This document shows positions 7,914 to 15,330 of a stretch of 20,995 bases of DNA, in pieces. A program made the translations under genes and the position numbers. The notes below the pieces were generated by a model, which was not told the DNA's origin, ran no database searches, and saw only the letters and a list, made by a program, of their open reading frames with translations. The DNA is from an uncultured Flavobacteriales bacterium (lineage in GTDB: Bacteria; Bacteroidota; Bacteroidia; Flavobacteriales_D; Sanyastnellaceae). Position 1 is the first letter of the stretch. The number at the start of each line of letters is the position of its first letter. The stretch is from NCBI GenBank assembly GCA_938092195.1, contig CALKHD010000049.1, positions 1 to 20,995 of the forward strand, read 5' to 3'.

Positions 7914-9274
7914 TGTCGGGCATGGTGACCATACTCGGTGCCGGCGAAAGCGGTGAAGGGGCAGCCAAGCTGTGCCATCAGTTGGGCATGCCTTGTCGCG
8001 TGACCGACTCCGGTCCCATTGATGCTGAGCGCAAAGCGCGCCTGGAAGCCTTGGGTGTGGCCACCGAAGAAGGCGGACACGACCGAGGGTTGCTGACCGA
8101 TTCAGACCTGTTGATCAAATCTCCAGGGGTTCCATCCACAGCCGTCCCCGTTCAGTGGGCCCAAGACGCCGGCGTTGAAGTGATCGGTGAACTGGAATTC
8201 GCTTCTCGCCACACCAACGCCAAAATCGCAGCCATCACCGGCACCAACGGCAAGACCACAACGACTGGACTCTTGAACCACCTCCTGAACCAAGGCGGCC
8301 TGGATTCAGGTTGCGCAGGAAACATCGGATCCAGTTTTGCGGGCGCCATCGCAGAAGCTCAGAAACGGCCCGAAGGCGACCGCGACATCTGGGTGGTCGA
8401 AGCCTCGAGCTTCCAGCTCGAAGATGCGGTGGCCTTTAAGCCCGATGTGGCACTGCTGCTGAACCTCACCCCAGACCACCTCGATCGCCATGGCGATGTC
8501 GAAGGATACGGTGACGCCAAATGGAACATCACGTCAAGCCAATCGGCCGACGACCACCTCATCATCAACGCAGATGACCCGGGGCTACAACAGCTCCGCA
8601 AGCGAAAAACAACTGCTGCGCAGATCCACGCCTTCACAGGCGAGACCCACGCAAACAGCCACGAAAACATCGCGGCACACACCCTCGATTCACAACGATT
8701 TACCTACCTCAACCCCAACCTGATTATGAGCATCCAGGAACTCGCCTTGCAAGGCAAACACAACCTATACAATTCCATGGCAGCGGGTGTCGCTGCGCGC
8801 CTCTTCGACCTCAACGATGTCGACATGCGTGAAGGCCTCCAGCACTTCCGAAATGTGGAACACCGTTTGGAGCGCGTGGCCAATGTCAACGACATCCGCT
8901 TCATCAACGACAGCAAAGCCACCAATGTGAATGCCGCATGGTACGCCCTCGACAGCATGACCCGACCCACCATTTGGATTGCAGGCGGCGTGGACAAGGG
9001 AAATGACTACACCGATTTGATTCCGCTGGTGGGCGAGAAGGTTCACACTTTGATTTGCTTGGGCAAAGACAACGCCAAACTCAAGAAGGCCTTTGGAACT
9101 GCCGTTTCACGCATCCTGGAAGTCGAGAGCGCTGAAGAAGCTGCGGTCTTGGGCTACAATGTGGCCCAGCCAGGTGATGCCGTGTTGCTTTCACCCGCCT
9201 GCGCCAGCTTCGACCTGTTCTCTTCCTACGAGGAGCGCGGAATTCGCTTCAAGAGAGGTGTTCGCTCCATCTGA
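7913..9274 (+). CDS. murD: UDP-MurNAc-L-alanine:D-glutamate ligase MurD
   Basis: MurD adds D-glutamate, the second stem-peptide residue, in the cytoplasm. The 453-residue protein starts with a Rossmann-like segment VTILGAGESGEGAA that binds the UDP end. It then has the ATP P-loop GTNGKTTT at 110-117, the EASSFQLED segment, NLTPDHLDRH, the domain-boundary motif KHNLYNSMAAG, and NDSKATN in the C-terminal domain. The length matches the family. Its ATG overlaps the mraY stop by one base, and ftsW begins three bases after its stop. It lies between the lipid I enzyme and FtsW, as in most dcw clusters. Identification is secure. Confidence 0.96.
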   Translation: MSGMVTILGAGESGEGAAKLCHQLGMPCRVTDSGPIDAERKARLEALGVATEEGGHDRGLLTDSDLLIKSPGVPSTAVPVQWAQDAGVEVIGELEFASRHTNAKIAAITGTNGKTTTTGLLNHLLNQGGLDSGCAGNIGSSFAGAIAEAQKRPEGDRDIWVVEASSFQLEDAVAFKPDVALLLNLTPDHLDRHGDVEGYGDAKWNITSSQSADDHLIINADDPGLQQLRKRKTTAAQIHAFTGETHANSHENIAAHTLDSQRFTYLNPNLIMSIQELALQGKHNLYNSMAAGVAARLFDLNDVDMREGLQHFRNVEHRLERVANVNDIRFINDSKATNVNAAWYALDSMTRPTIWIAGGVDKGNDYTDLIPLVGEKVHTLICLGKDNAKLKKAFGTAVSRILEVESAEEAAVLGYNVAQPGDAVLLSPACASFDLFSSYEERGIRFKRGVRSI

Positions 9275-9277
9275 GGC

Positions 9278-10495
9278 ATGACGGGACGAATCGCCGACTT
9301 CCTTTCTGAACACCTCAAAGGGGACCGCGTCATTTGGGTCGTGGTCTTCCTCTTGGTACTGATCTCTTCGGTCAGCGTGTATTCTGCCAGCGCCACACTC
9401 GCGTGGAAAGCCGGTGGAGATTCGGTGCGGATTTTGCTCCGACATCTGGCATTGCTGAGCATCGGGTTGGGCACCATGTGGATGGTTCACCGCTGGAAGT
9501 TTGCGTATTTCTCTCGCCTGAGTCAATTGGGCATCCACATCTCACTCGTGCTTTTGCTCATGGCACTGCTTGTGGGATCTGAACTCAATGACGCCAAGAG
9601 GTGGGTGGACATCGCCGGTGTCCGCTTTCAACCATCCGACATGGCCAAGGTGGCCTTGGTGGCTTTTGTCGCCAGAATGCTGGACCGGAATCGGCTCATC
9701 CTACACGACTTCAAAAATGGAGTGCGGCCCATTGTGGCCTACATCGCCGCAACCTGCGTCCTCATCCTCCCCGCCGACTTCTCAACCGCCGCCCTTCTTG
9801 GGGTGGTGTGCTTTCTGCTCATGATCATCGGTGGGGTGCCCTTTCGTTCTTTGGCCATCACAGCGGGCTATGGCGTCGGAGGCATTCTGACCCTGGTGGG
9901 TCTAGGTGTAGCGGCCCCCAGCATATTTCCAAGGTTCAGCACCTGGGTGGCCCGTGCCACGGGTTTTTTCGGCGGCGAGGGAGGATCAGACTCCACACAA
10001 ATCGACTTCGCCCTGCAAGCGATTCACGAAGGCGGCATGTTCCCCCAAGGGCCCGGATCCGGGGTCAGCCGCAATGCCATGCCGGTGGCCTATGCCGACA
10101 TGATCTACGCCTTCATCATCGAAGAGTGGGGCATGATCCTTGGCGGGGTCGGATTGATCTTGCTGTATTTGATCCTGTTCAGCCGCGCCATCAGGATCGG
10201 AACCAAATGCCAACGGCCTTTCGGCAGCTTGCTTTCCATTGGCTTGGGCCTCATGCTCACCTTCCAAGCCATGGTCAACATGGGAGTTGCGGTCAAACTG
10301 CTCCCCATGACTGGCCAACCCCTCCCCTTGGTCTCCATGGGCGGAACGTCCATCCTGTTTACCTGTGCAGCACTTGGAATGATCTTGTCGGTGAGTCGGT
10401 CCTTGACCGAACCTGAAGCCGCAAGCCCCGTGGAATCCTCAGGACATCGACACGCCCAACGGTCCATCCCCAAAAACCAACACGCCCATGCCTGA
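9278..10495 (+). CDS. ftsW: SEDS-family septal peptidoglycan glycosyltransferase FtsW
   Basis: FtsW polymerises glycan strands from lipid II at the septum together with FtsI. The 405-residue protein is hydrophobic throughout, consistent with about ten membrane helices. It shows the SEDS family blocks: an N-terminal VYSASA segment, KRWVDIAGVRFQPSDMAK, and the large periplasmic loop with QIDFALQAIHEGG. The block YADMIYAFIIEEWG carries D274, in the place of the catalytic aspartate known from E. coli FtsW and RodA. The C-terminal block is GQPLPLVSMGGTSILF. Presence beside ftsI, murG and ftsZ points to FtsW rather than RodA. Its end overlaps the murG start by eight bases, the longest overlap in the cluster. 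Confidence 0.95.
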   Translation: MTGRIADFLSEHLKGDRVIWVVVFLLVLISSVSVYSASATLAWKAGGDSVRILLRHLALLSIGLGTMWMVHRWKFAYFSRLSQLGIHISLVLLLMALLVGSELNDAKRWVDIAGVRFQPSDMAKVALVAFVARMLDRNRLILHDFKNGVRPIVAYIAATCVLILPADFSTAALLGVVCFLLMIIGGVPFRSLAITAGYGVGGILTLVGLGVAAPSIFPRFSTWVARATGFFGGEGGSDSTQIDFALQAIHEGGMFPQGPGSGVSRNAMPVAYADMIYAFIIEEWGMILGGVGLILLYLILFSRAIRIGTKCQRPFGSLLSIGLGLMLTFQAMVNMGVAVKLLPMTGQPLPLVSMGGTSILFTCAALGMILSVSRSLTEPEAASPVESSGHRHAQRSIPKNQHAHA

Positions 10496-11633
10496 ATCAC
10501 CCATGCGGGTTCTGATTTCAGGCGGCGGCACCGGAGGGCACATTCATCCTGCTTTGGCCATTGCCGAAGCTTTGCTGGAAAGGGCCCCCGACGCCAACAT
10601 TGAATTTGTGGGGGCCTTGGGCAGAATGGAGATGGAGCGCATCCCCGCAGCTGGCCATGTCATCACCGGCCTGCCCATCACGGGGTTTGACCGAAAACTC
10701 AGCACCCGCAATCTGCTGTTTCCTTTCCGCCTGCTCAAGTCCCTTTGGATCTCCAAGAACCTCATCAAAAAGTTCAAGCCCGATGTCGTGGTGGGCGTGG
10801 GCGGCTTTGCCAGCGGCCCGCTTTTGTGGATGGCCGCCAAAGCAGGCATTCCCACTTTGATCCAAGAACAAAACGGATTTCCCGGCATCACCAACCGCTT
10901 ACTCGCTGGGCGGGTCAATCGAGTATGTGCTGGGTTTCCCGGCTTGGAGCGCTGGTTTCCATCTGAGAAAATCATTGAAACCGGAAACCCGTTGCGCCAA
11001 GGAATCCTCACACGGTTGGGCACATCCTCCAAATCGGCGCAAAATGCAAGCGATGCCCGAAACCACTTTGGACTGGACCTCAACAAACCGGTTTTGCTCG
11101 TCCTTGGAGGAAGCCTTGGGGCCGCCAGCATGAATCGGGCTGTTCGCTCGCTTATGACCTCTGGTGCGCTCCAGGACAAGGGCTTCCAGATTCTATGGCA
11201 ATGCGGAGGTCGGTATGAAGACGAGCAAGTGGCCTGGGCGAACGACCACAATGACCCCAACCTCATCGTGAAGGGGTTCATCGACAGGATGGACCTTGCC
11301 TACGACGCTGCTTCCATCATCGCCAGCCGCGCAGGCGCCATGTCCATTGCAGAACTCGCACTGGTAGGCAAGCCGACACTTTTGGTCCCTTCCCCCCATG
11401 TCGCAGAAGACCATCAAACCAAAAACGCACGTTCGGTGGTCGACAGACATGGCGCATTGTTGATCCCCGATTTTCAGGTTGAAAGCGAACTGGAAAATCA
11501 GGTCCGGATCTTGTTGGACGACCCTGCAAAATGTGCAGCCATGTCCACTGCATTGCAAGCCACCGCCAAGCCTGATGCAGCCCAGCGCGTGGTGGACGAA
11601 CTGCTCAAACTGGTCCCACCCACCCGCCAATGA
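10488..11633 (+). CDS. murG: UDP-GlcNAc:lipid I N-acetylglucosaminyltransferase MurG
   Basis: MurG adds GlcNAc to lipid I to form lipid II on the cytoplasmic face of the inner membrane. The 381-residue GT-B fold protein has the N-terminal glycine loop GGGTGGH at 12-18, the second loop VGVGGFASGP, the inter-domain LVLGGSLGA, and the UDP-GlcNAc-binding segment SRAGAMSIAELALVGKP followed by HVAEDHQTKNA. I chose the ATG at 10488, which overlaps ftsW by eight bases. A second ATG at 10503 would give MRVLISGGG, closer to most family N-termini, and leaves a gap of seven bases after ftsW, so the true start is open. The stop overlaps murC by four bases. Confidence 0.95.
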   Translation: MPESPMRVLISGGGTGGHIHPALAIAEALLERAPDANIEFVGALGRMEMERIPAAGHVITGLPITGFDRKLSTRNLLFPFRLLKSLWISKNLIKKFKPDVVVGVGGFASGPLLWMAAKAGIPTLIQEQNGFPGITNRLLAGRVNRVCAGFPGLERWFPSEKIIETGNPLRQGILTRLGTSSKSAQNASDARNHFGLDLNKPVLLVLGGSLGAASMNRAVRSLMTSGALQDKGFQILWQCGGRYEDEQVAWANDHNDPNLIVKGFIDRMDLAYDAASIIASRAGAMSIAELALVGKPTLLVPSPHVAEDHQTKNARSVVDRHGALLIPDFQVESELENQVRILLDDPAKCAAMSTALQATAKPDAAQRVVDELLKLVPPTRQ

Positions 11634-13096
11634 TGGACCAAAAACAAGTGTTCTTTCTTGGAATTGGCGGCATTGGAATGAGTGCACTTGCCCGTTGGTA
11701 TCATGCGCACGGCGCATTGGTGGCAGGTTACGACCGCACAGCATCGGAATTGACCCAACAACTGGAGACAGAAGGCATTCAGGTCGATACATCCGGCCTC
11801 GAAAAGGCCCTGCCCGCCAGCTTGATCTCCGATCTGACCAAAGGCCAAACCGAACATTGGACCGTGGTCTCCACACCCGCTGTCCCTTCAGATTTCCCCT
11901 TGCTGACTCTCCTGCGGAAGGCCGGTTTCAAAATTTGGAAAAGGGCCGAAATTCTTGGCCAACTCACAGCCCATCAGCCCTTGATTGCCATTGCCGGGAC
12001 CCATGGCAAAACCACCACTTCTTCTCTGCTCTCTCACCTCTTGCACGCTGGAGGTTTGCCCGTAGAAGCATTCTTGGGCGGCATTTCAAAATCCACCGGG
12101 TCCAACCTGTTGATGGCAGGCCAGAACCATGAATCGCCTTGGATGGTAGCCGAAGCCGATGAATTTGACCGCAGCTTCCTCACCCTTCACCCCAAGCATG
12201 CCGTCATCACCTCCACCGAGCCCGACCATTTGGACATTTACGGCCATGCAGAAGCCCTGAATCAAACCTTCGGAGAGTTTGGCCGACAGGTCCAAACAGG
12301 GGGGCTTTTGGTTCACCTCGACGCCGCTCAATCCTGGTCCGCATCTGGAGGTGAAAAACCATGGCCAACCCACCGGATATATGGAGAAGTCCGGCAAGGA
12401 CAATCTTTGGATCAACTCGGATGGGAGGCTGGATACTCCGAAGTTTCTGGGGTCCATGGCCGCTCACAATTCCGGCTTCATCTGGAAGGGTTCGACCCCT
12501 TGAACATCGTGTGGCCATTGCCCGGAAAACACAATGCCGCCAATGCAACCGCGGCAGCCGCCATGGCTCTTCGGGCGGGACTTTCATCAGAAAAACTACC
12601 CGAACTGATGGCCAATTTTCAGGGTGTATCTCGTCGTTTTGAGATCCGTTTGGACACCAATGAATTGACCGTCATCGACGACTACGCACATCACCCGAGC
12701 GAAGTGGCCGGAACCATTGATGCGGCAAGGCTGGTCTACCCCAACCGCAAGATCACAGGTGTGTTTCAACCACACCTCTACAGCCGCACCCAAGACTTCC
12801 TGGCTGACTTTGCCGCAGCCCTCTCTAAACTGGACCAATGCATCCTCCTTCCCCTCTATGCAGCCAGGGAAAAACCGATCCCAGGTGTGGATGCACAAGC
12901 CATTGGGGAAAAGATGACTGCATGCCCAGTGAAATGCCCGGAAGAAATCCGGTTTTTGGATGTTCTGGAGGAATGCGATCCAGACGTTTTGCTGTTCATG
13001 GGCGCTGGGGACCTCCACCATTGGATTTCCCCGAGCATTGAACGACTCAACGGCAGCCATCAGAGGACGCAAAACAAGTCGAATCCACCCACGTGA
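11630..13096 (+). CDS. murC: UDP-MurNAc:L-alanine ligase MurC
   Basis: MurC adds the first stem-peptide residue, L-alanine, in the cytoplasm. The 488-residue protein has an N-terminal UDP-binding motif VFFLGIGGIGMSAL. The ATP loop is GTHGKTTTS from residue 123; histidine in this loop is typical of MurC, where MurD and MurE here have asparagine. It also has EADEFDRSFL, STEPDHLDIYG, GKHNAANATAA and the C-terminal IDDYAHHPSEV and FQPHLYSRT blocks. Two adjacent ATG codons (11630 and 11633) could start it; the first gives the common four-base ATGA overlap with murG. Its stop overlaps the GTG start of ftsQ. Length is slightly above the usual 460-470 residues because of a polar C-terminal tail. Confidence 0.95.
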   Translation: MMDQKQVFFLGIGGIGMSALARWYHAHGALVAGYDRTASELTQQLETEGIQVDTSGLEKALPASLISDLTKGQTEHWTVVSTPAVPSDFPLLTLLRKAGFKIWKRAEILGQLTAHQPLIAIAGTHGKTTTSSLLSHLLHAGGLPVEAFLGGISKSTGSNLLMAGQNHESPWMVAEADEFDRSFLTLHPKHAVITSTEPDHLDIYGHAEALNQTFGEFGRQVQTGGLLVHLDAAQSWSASGGEKPWPTHRIYGEVRQGQSLDQLGWEAGYSEVSGVHGRSQFRLHLEGFDPLNIVWPLPGKHNAANATAAAAMALRAGLSSEKLPELMANFQGVSRRFEIRLDTNELTVIDDYAHHPSEVAGTIDAARLVYPNRKITGVFQPHLYSRTQDFLADFAAALSKLDQCILLPLYAAREKPIPGVDAQAIGEKMTACPVKCPEEIRFLDVLEECDPDVLLFMGAGDLHHWISPSIERLNGSHQRTQNKSNPPT

Positions 13097-13854
13097 AATC
13101 AAAAACGCCATCTTCTGATTCGCCCCAGACCAAGCGCTGGGTGATTTGGCGCACCCTTCCGCTGCTGATTTTGGCTGGAGTGGTCTTCACTGCAGCAGAA
13201 AACGAGTCCAGTGCTACGCCCTGCCGGGCTTTGGAAATTGAGGTGGATCAATTGAACGGAATGTATTTCGTGGATGCGCCCTCACTCAGAACAGCGGTCA
13301 CCCGCCGTTTTCAACTGTTGGACCAGCCCATGAACGGCTTGCCCTACGGTGAAATCCATCAAACTGTCCTCGATCAACACGGGGTGGCCAACTGTTCGGT
13401 TCAACCCACCTTGGGAGGTGCACTCCGGATATCAGTGCAGCAACAGCGGCCCATTGCACGCGTCTGGACGCCAGACAGTGCCTTGTATCTGGATGATGCT
13501 GGCCGGTGGTTGCCTTTGTCTGATCGATACGCGGCCGAAGTGCCTGTGGTCCATGCCTCAAATCAACTGTCCGCGCAATTGGCCATGCCCATTTTAAGGA
13601 AAATGGACACCGATCCATTTTGGAATCGCTTCATTGATCAAATCGCGGTGGACGACCAAGGTTTAATTCAACTGCACCCTCGGTTGGGAGACCTGACCAT
13701 ACAACTCGGCCCCGCCGCCGACCTCGAAGACCAACTCGACATCCAGCTCTCACACCTCAAGACGTTCTACGGCGCCATGATCGAAAGTGGTGACTTGCGA
13801 CAATATTCTGAACTCGACCTGCGCTACGACGGACAACTCGTCGCGCGGAAATGA
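13093..13854 (+). CDS. ftsQ: cell division protein FtsQ (DivIB family)
   Basis: The 253-residue protein has a short basic cytoplasmic N-terminus, a single membrane helix at about 17-34 (IWRTLPLLILAGVVFTAA) and a periplasmic region. Residues about 45-115 fit a POTRA domain (YFVDAPSLRTAV ... VANCSVQPTLGGALRISVQQQRP), and the rest fits the FtsQ beta domain. The segment RPIARVWTPDSALYLDDAGRWLPL is typical of the Bacteroidota proteins. FtsQ scaffolds FtsL and its partners at the divisome. It starts with GTG at 13093, overlapping the murC stop by four bases, and its own stop overlaps ftsA by four. The family is poorly conserved; topology plus position between murC and ftsA support the name. Confidence 0.88.
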   Translation: MKSKTPSSDSPQTKRWVIWRTLPLLILAGVVFTAAENESSATPCRALEIEVDQLNGMYFVDAPSLRTAVTRRFQLLDQPMNGLPYGEIHQTVLDQHGVANCSVQPTLGGALRISVQQQRPIARVWTPDSALYLDDAGRWLPLSDRYAAEVPVVHASNQLSAQLAMPILRKMDTDPFWNRFIDQIAVDDQGLIQLHPRLGDLTIQLGPAADLEDQLDIQLSHLKTFYGAMIESGDLRQYSELDLRYDGQLVARK

Positions 13855-15164
13855 ACCCACCCTCCAGCCCCAACTCCATGGATTCACCCACCACCCACCA
13901 AGACATCGTCGTCGGACTCGACATTGGAACCACCAAAATCGCTTGCATTGTCGGCCAGCGAAATTCCCACGGCAAGCTCGAGGTCATAGGATATGGAAAA
14001 AGTGAATCCATCGGTGTGACGCGTGGTGTTGTCGCCAACATTGAGCAAACCGTCCAATCCATCCGCACCGCTGTCGAAGCCGCTGAAAAATCGGCCAACG
14101 TCAAGATTGAGGTTGTGAACGTCGGAATTGCTGGGCAGCACATTAAGAGCTTGCAACATCGCGGGCAAATCATCCGGACTGAAACTGAGTACGAGATCAG
14201 CCGTGACGATGTGCAACAGCTCATTGATGACATGAAAAAGCTGAAGGTTCTTCCGGGAGAAGAAATCCTTCACGTCCTACCCCAGGAGTTTACCGTCGAT
14301 GGAGAGCCCGGAATCAAGGAGCCCGTGGGGCACACAGGGGTTCGTCTCGAAGCCAACTTCCACATCATCACCGGACAGACATCTGCAGCCAAGAACATCT
14401 ACCGCTGCATCAAACGCGCTGGTCTTCAGGTGGACCAATTGATTCTCGAACCCATCGCCTCCAGCAGTTCCGTGCTGAGCGAAGAGGAAAAGGAAGCGGG
14501 CGTAGCCTTGGTCGACATTGGTGGCGGAACCACCGACATCGCCATTTTCCAGGAGGGCATCATCCGGCACACGGCCGTGATTCCGTTTGGTGGCAATGCC
14601 ATTACCGATGACATCAAACAAGGGTGCGGTGTGCTCAAAAAGCACGCCGAGGCTTTGAAGAACAAATTTGGATCCGCCCTGGAGCAAGAAATGGCACAGG
14701 ACGAAATCGTGGTCATTCCTGGCCTGCCAGGCCGGGCTCCCAAAGAGGTCTCACGTCGCAACATCGCTGGCATCATTCAGGCCCGCATGTCAGAAATCAT
14801 TGAGCACGTCCACTACGAAATCAAAAACAGCGGACTCGAAGGAGAACTCATCGGAGGCATCGTTGTCACCGGTGGCGGAAGCCAGCTTCGCCATGTGCGC
14901 CAGCTGTTCGAATATCTCACCACCTTGGACTGCCGGATTGGATTTCCGAATACGCACCTGGCACAGGCCCCCGACCGCAGCCTCACTGCTCCAACCTATG
15001 CCACGGGAATCGGTTTGGTTTTGCTTGGATTCGAAGATGAAGACAAGTCAAATGGCGACCATTCCAACGATTCGATTCAAGACGAAACCCGAGAAATGCG
15101 CATAGGGCCACGCAAATTCCTGCAGAAAATCAAGGACTTCTTCGAAGACGAACTTCCGGAATAA
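13851..15164 (+). CDS. ftsA: cell division protein FtsA
   Basis: FtsA is the actin-like ATPase that tethers FtsZ filaments to the inner membrane and signals to the divisome. The 437 residues include the phosphate-1 motif GLDIGTTK at 22-29, the 1C domain, the phosphate-2 motif LVDIGGGTTDIAIF, and the adenosine motif VVTGGGSQL. An acidic linker near 395-420 leads to a terminal amphipathic helix, RKFLQKIKDFFEDELPE, that should bind the membrane. The ATG at 13851 gives an ATGA overlap with ftsQ; an in-frame ATG at 13878 is the alternative and would drop a nine-residue Pro- and Ser-rich start. FtsA is the last gene of the overlapping chain. A spacer of about 165 bases separates it from ftsZ. Confidence 0.95.
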   Translation: MNPPSSPNSMDSPTTHQDIVVGLDIGTTKIACIVGQRNSHGKLEVIGYGKSESIGVTRGVVANIEQTVQSIRTAVEAAEKSANVKIEVVNVGIAGQHIKSLQHRGQIIRTETEYEISRDDVQQLIDDMKKLKVLPGEEILHVLPQEFTVDGEPGIKEPVGHTGVRLEANFHIITGQTSAAKNIYRCIKRAGLQVDQLILEPIASSSSVLSEEEKEAGVALVDIGGGTTDIAIFQEGIIRHTAVIPFGGNAITDDIKQGCGVLKKHAEALKNKFGSALEQEMAQDEIVVIPGLPGRAPKEVSRRNIAGIIQARMSEIIEHVHYEIKNSGLEGELIGGIVVTGGGSQLRHVRQLFEYLTTLDCRIGFPNTHLAQAPDRSLTAPTYATGIGLVLLGFEDEDKSNGDHSNDSIQDETREMRIGPRKFLQKIKDFFEDELPE

Positions 15165-15174
15165 ACACCGGAAG
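15153..15174. repeat. 7-bp inverted repeat across the ftsA stop codon
   Basis: CTTCCGG (15153-15159) and CCGGAAG (15168-15174) are perfect inverted copies around an 8-base AT-rich loop that contains the ftsA stop codon. No T-run follows, so it is not a classic intrinsic terminator. It could be a transcript-processing or stabilising hairpin between ftsA and ftsZ. Confidence 0.55.
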
Positions 15175-15269
15175 CCCGACATCCAAATTCCGTTTTCCAC
15201 GAAGCGATGGTGAATGGAAATCCAAATGGCCGGCTCAAACTTGACTTGCGTCGCTTTTCTTGTCACTTA

Positions 15270-15301
15270 CCCGTGATGTACGGGAATGCCTGTAATTCCC
15301 G
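15270..15301 (+). promoter_or_regulatory. two mutually exclusive inverted repeats in the ftsZ leader
   Basis: A first dyad pairs CCCGT (15270-15274) with ACGGG (15280-15284). A second, stronger one pairs CGGGAAT (15281-15287) with ATTCCCG (15295-15301) around a 7-base loop. Both need the same CGGG at 15281-15284, so in RNA only one hairpin can form at a time. As DNA, the second dyad also looks like a 21-bp operator. It lies just upstream of the preferred ftsZ start at 15331 and covers the alternative ATG at 15286. A weak candidate promoter (TTG at 15246, then TACCCGTG at 15268) precedes it. Function is inferred from structure only. Confidence 0.5.
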
Positions 15302-15330
15302 AACAACACCTCTCACCTTTTGATTGTGAA

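Noticed and set aside
9601..10416. 271-residue frame in another register of ftsW
   Set aside because: Its composition is rich in Arg, His and Pro as expected for an out-of-frame read, and the ftsW frame shows clear SEDS motifs.
15286..15330. 15-residue N-terminal extension of FtsZ
   Set aside because: The added residues do not look like FtsZ, and the ATG lies inside an inverted repeat; it is kept only as an alternative start.
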